Source: VRUE01 sp963717375
GTDB lineage: Bacteria; Actinomycetota; Thermoleophilia; Solirubrobacterales; 70-9
DNA length: 64,000 nucleotides
Assembly: GCA_963717375.1 (NCBI GenBank)
Contig: OY970329.1
Span: 1,488,001-1,552,000, forward strand
Reading direction: 5' to 3'
Shown: piece after piece, positions 62,301 to 64,000 of the stretch
How the letters are laid out: each line of letters opens with the position of its first letter
How positions within the stretch are numbered: the stretch's first letter is position 1
Program-made: the position numbers and the translations under genes
The notes under the pieces: generated by a model
What the model was told of the DNA's origin: nothing
Seen by the model: the letters and a program-made list of their open reading frames with translations, nothing else
Database searches by the model: none

Positions 62301-62760
62301 GTTCGAGGTTGAAGACCGGGGTGCGGTACCCGCCGATGCTGACGAATCCGAGGACCCCCGGTTCGATCATCCCGATCTGGGAGTCGGTCGGGCAGAACGG
62401 CACTCCCGGTTCGCTGACCGCGCCGATCTGTTCCATAAAGACCGACGTGCTGCACTTGGGGAAGGCGGCGGGGTTGCCGAGCAGACCCGGGGGCAGCTCG
62501 GTAAGCACGTCGCGGCTGCGCGCCCAGGTCACATTTTCGGGACCTTCCAACCGAGTCGGATCGGCCGTGATCCGCCACTTGGTCTGGAAGTCGGCGTGCG
62601 CGCCCGCCAGCGGGGTCGAGAGCGAGGATCCAGCTTCGCTCAGCGCGTAGTCCTGGGACAGGGCCTGGGCGGCGGCGGGGATCAGGGCGAGTGCCAGCAA
62701 CGCGATCAGCGTCGCCAGCGTGGTCGCCCGCCCGCCGGTGGTCCTAGTGCGCAGGTGCAT
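59353..62760 (-). CDS. large secreted Cys-motif repeat protein of the export operon (copy 1)
   Basis: About 1135 residues from ATG 62760, which has GGGGAGGG upstream and gives a normal signal peptide (ALALIPAAAQA). ATG 62820 overlaps the previous stop (ATGA) and would add 20 basic residues. Modules with CSTSVF...CPTDSQIGM, CPESSKVATGQITTPV, SCPAASQIGTVVAG and QCPAASIYGSVTARTPLLDEAL repeat through the protein. The last 330 residues align well with copy 2 (GTKRGDHPALSAILRPRPGDANL; GNVYLRSSDNKLPDLVMDL). Unlike copy 2 it has extra PTSQ-rich inserts (about 400-560) and no fibronectin domain. Role unknown. Confidence 0.75.
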   Translation of the reverse strand: MHLRTRTTGGRATTLATLIALLALALIPAAAQALSQDYALSEAGSSLSTPLAGAHADFQTKWRITADPTRLEGPENVTWARSRDVLTELPPGLLGNPAAFPKCSTSVFMEQIGAVSEPGVPFCPTDSQIGMIEPGVLGFVSIGGYRTPVFNLEPPAGSDHIVARLGFYAFFYPTFINITLDPKRGNALDATLTNIPATAPLSGSINTFWGVPTDESHDSERFNWFEALTCNGLCGSPVPSGVEPTPFMSNSTSCSPREVVTGVRSYQDPSGFDFAPTPLDETIECEGVPFEPTMSLAPTTRSPNASSGLDVNLEVPQEGLTDPEGLRTSDLKKAVVTLAQGISLNPSAADGLGSCTEEQIGVDRNEEQIANLGAGGAPVSLSFEGQSTSMLPVFASAAQVRSALEGLPNIAPGDIAVSGREGGPWTVDFQGSFSGRDVPVIMGTHSAFQMVGVKAESGTYTLGFAGDETTDLPLNANGAEVQAALEALPGIGAGGVEVIGEEAVGSFNSHPGFISHVAFRGANDGVAVPTLTAQSANLEGEVIASVNVLAEGGSEVQTHTVKQGGTLSFDEADAACPESSKVATGQITTPVLEDPIAASFYIAKQRDNPFGSLFAGYLVAKGEGVLLKLPAKIDVDPDTGQITATFDNNPQQPFEDLELHFKGGNRGLITTPSQCGTYATTYELTPWSGNAPVKGQSGFTLDQNCGAKPFAPGFHAGSTSALAGSFATFATQVTNETGAPALRSISVDLPEGVSARLAGVGTCSDQALASLPTAPSTGAGQIVAPSCPAASQIGTVVAGAGSGSPFYVRTGKVYLAGPYKGAPLSLAVLTPAVAGPFDLGNVLVRVPVTLDRKTARAHAASDPIPTMLSGIPLDLRDVRVLLDRQGFALNPTSCAPEATTGTIGGEGGASAGVSDRFQVGECAALGFKPKLALQLKGGTKRGDHPALSAILRPRPGDANLSSATVALPKSEFLDQNHIGTVCTRVQFAADQCPAASIYGSVTARTPLLDEALSGNVYLRSSDNKLPDLVMDLRGPASRPIKLEAVGRIDSVNGGIRTSFEFIPDAPVTKVTLKMKGGKKGLLQNSRNICSQAFKASAAFTAHNGRTLATQPKMQARCPKAAKAKGKGKPHGKRHG

Positions 62761-62816
62761 CGATGCCCTCCCCTTGCTTATCGGGTTCTTCTCGGTCCTC
62801 TTGGCCTTGCCGCCCT

Positions 62817-64000
62817 TCATCGAGCCGCCCCCCGCTTGGAGCCGGCTCGGCGCTTCTTCTTGGCGTGCTTCTTCTGCTTGACGCAGCTCTGCTTACCGTG
62901 CTTTTTCACCGCTCGGCGGCCCTTCGGGCAGCGCGCCCTTTCCACCACGTTGCCGGCGCCGCTGACCGAGGAGGTGATTGGCTGGGGGCTAGCGGGTTCG
63001 GGTGACGCAGCCCCCTGGCAGACATCGCCTGAGCAGGGCTCGGTCACCGTCGATTCCGGCGGTGGGAATCCGCCACCGACGCGGGCGTCGTAGAGCCTGG
63101 TGGTGGTGCCGTTTTCGTCCTGGGGCAGGAGCTTCTGCTTGGTCGCAAAGATCACGTCCTTACTACTCGGCGTCGCCGCGTAGAGGTGGCTGTCGGTGAG
63201 GTCCTGACCAGTGGAGATCAACGCCAGGCCTTCCCCCTGCTTCCAGCGATAGGCGTCCTCGCGCCCGTTTTCATCCTGGGGCAGGAGCCCTTCCTTGGTT
63301 TCGAAAAAGACGGTGTCGCCGTCTTCAGAGAGGTTGTTGATCACGGTGCTCGGGTCGAGCAACTGGGTTTCGAGCACGCGTGTGTGGGTCGATTGCAGCT
63401 GGGCGCTACCGATTTGGGCGCCGCTGTTGGGACCGCCGCAGGAGACGCAGCTGAGTTCGCCGCTGCCGGCGTCGTAGCGATAAACCTCATCGCACCCTTC
63501 GCGCACACCGGTTGCTTCGTCGCCGCAGTCTTCGGGGCTTGCCTCGGTGTTGTCGAAGCTGGTCAGCTGCGAGGTCGCCTCGAAGACCAGTACCGAGCCG
63601 TCTGGGGTCGAGCGCGTATGGCTCAGCACTCGGCCGCCCTGGGCGAGGGTTGGTTCGGGCCAGAGCGCCATGTGCCAGGTGGTCAGGCCCGATTGCCCGT
63701 CGCGGCCAGGGTTCGTCACGTCGTTTTTGTCCAGCGTGGCGATGAACTTCGTGCTGTCACCGCTGCGGGTCCAGACGTAGAGGTTCGGTTCCCCGGCCAC
63801 CCCTTCGCCCCCGATCGCCGACTCGGCGACGAAGTAGGCGCGGGCGCCGCTGTCCGCAACGTTGACGAAGCTGGCGTCGCCGAGGTTATGGGTGATCGCC
63901 GTGGTGGTGCCGGTGGCGATGTCGTAGCTGTAGAGGTCGCCAGGGACCTCTACAGCGGCTTCTCCGGTGCTGCTATCCGAGTAAAACACCTGACCGCCGA
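62817..64000 (-). CDS. secreted TolB/WD-like propeller protein of the export operon (copy 1, N-terminus outside window)
   Basis: The gene continues beyond base 64000; about 394 residues are visible. Blade-like segments include ADSGARAYFVAESAIGG, TPDGSVLVFEATSQLTSFD, SEDGDTVFFETKEGLLPQDENGREDAYRW and SSKDVIFATKQKLLPQDENG. The LYDARVGGGFPPPES motif, a Cys pair (CSGDVC) and a basic Lys/Arg tail end it, as in copy 2. The stop overlaps an ATG of the large repeat gene (ATGA). This shows that the operon continues upstream outside the window. Confidence 0.75.
   Translation of the reverse strand, partial: GGQVFYSDSSTGEAAVEVPGDLYSYDIATGTTTAITHNLGDASFVNVADSGARAYFVAESAIGGEGVAGEPNLYVWTRSGDSTKFIATLDKNDVTNPGRDGQSGLTTWHMALWPEPTLAQGGRVLSHTRSTPDGSVLVFEATSQLTSFDNTEASPEDCGDEATGVREGCDEVYRYDAGSGELSCVSCGGPNSGAQIGSAQLQSTHTRVLETQLLDPSTVINNLSEDGDTVFFETKEGLLPQDENGREDAYRWKQGEGLALISTGQDLTDSHLYAATPSSKDVIFATKQKLLPQDENGTTTRLYDARVGGGFPPPESTVTEPCSGDVCQGAASPEPASPQPITSSVSGAGNVVERARCPKGRRAVKKHGKQSCVKQKKHAKKKRRAGSKRGAAR

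Overview
The window is very GC-rich, densely coded DNA with GTG and TTG starts, many 1-4 base gene overlaps and no RNA genes, prophage or insertion sequence that I can recognise. The gene content suggests an actinobacterium of the Solirubrobacterales/Thermoleophilia type. Pointers are the many secreted propeller and repeat proteins with Lys/Arg/His-rich tails, several RsbW/RsbA/SpoIIE-type switch proteins, DUF4235, DUF6458, CsbD and DUF2294/MpsC proteins, and an ImuB-DnaE2 mutasome. This placement is inferred from gene families, not from a marker gene. || Layout. 1-0.8 kb: end of a VapBC-type toxin-antitoxin pair and a small hypothetical gene. 0.9-7.1 kb: secreted propeller and repeat proteins, a frameshifted LuxR-type remnant, an MFS transporter, an M15 peptidase and a membrane protein. 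7.1-20.3 kb: a stress and envelope region with a SLATT-like protein, an RsbW-like kinase, a sigma factor fused to a zinc-finger anti-sigma-like domain, small membrane proteins, Ohr, LapA, DUF4337, a Usp-like protein, DUF4235, CsbD, an RsbA-like anti-sigma factor and a SpoIIE phosphatase. Five SigB-type promoter sequences (GTTT, 15-17 bases, GGGTA) lie upstream of genes here. 20.3-24 kb: a RibD-C/DHFR-like enzyme, an ECF42-type sigma factor with its YCII/DGPF partner, a possible 19-residue peptide gene and two winged-helix regulators. 24-27.4 kb: a Kup potassium transporter beside three MpsC (DUF2294) paralogues. 27.4-33.9 kb: a GAF-SpoIIE phosphatase, a P60-like hydrolase, a PadR regulator divergent from an FAD monooxygenase, a VWA protein, a BacA-like protein, an SRPBCC protein and a MarR regulator. 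33.9-36.6 kb: a drug-type ABC exporter (one ATPase, two permeases) divergent from MarR and closed by a strong hairpin. 36.6-44.5 kb: queuosine salvage enzyme, a secreted anchor-D protein, two alpha/beta hydrolases, a second DGPF-ECF42 module, and a 14-TM MFS exporter with a divergent HxlR regulator. 44.5-49.1 kb: a LexA-controlled dnaE2-DUF6504-imuB operon. 49.2-50.5 kb: a TetR regulator and a secreted PPC-domain protein. 50.6-64 kb: one minus-strand operon of at least eight exported proteins, almost all joined by 4-base overlaps, still open at the window edge. || How it works together. Two themes dominate. One is partner-switching and ECF control of stress genes. The other is a large investment in exported repeat and propeller proteins of unknown role. 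The best candidate for an undescribed system is the 13.4-kb export operon, in which two related large Cys-motif proteins alternate with two related propellers, followed by an NHL propeller, a lipoprotein and two paralogous small domains. Other points worth a second look are the SigB-like promoter cluster, three MpsC paralogues without visible MpsAB, a second ECF42 gene with no standard start codon, and six convergent gene pairs that share a 4-base CTAR stop overlap.
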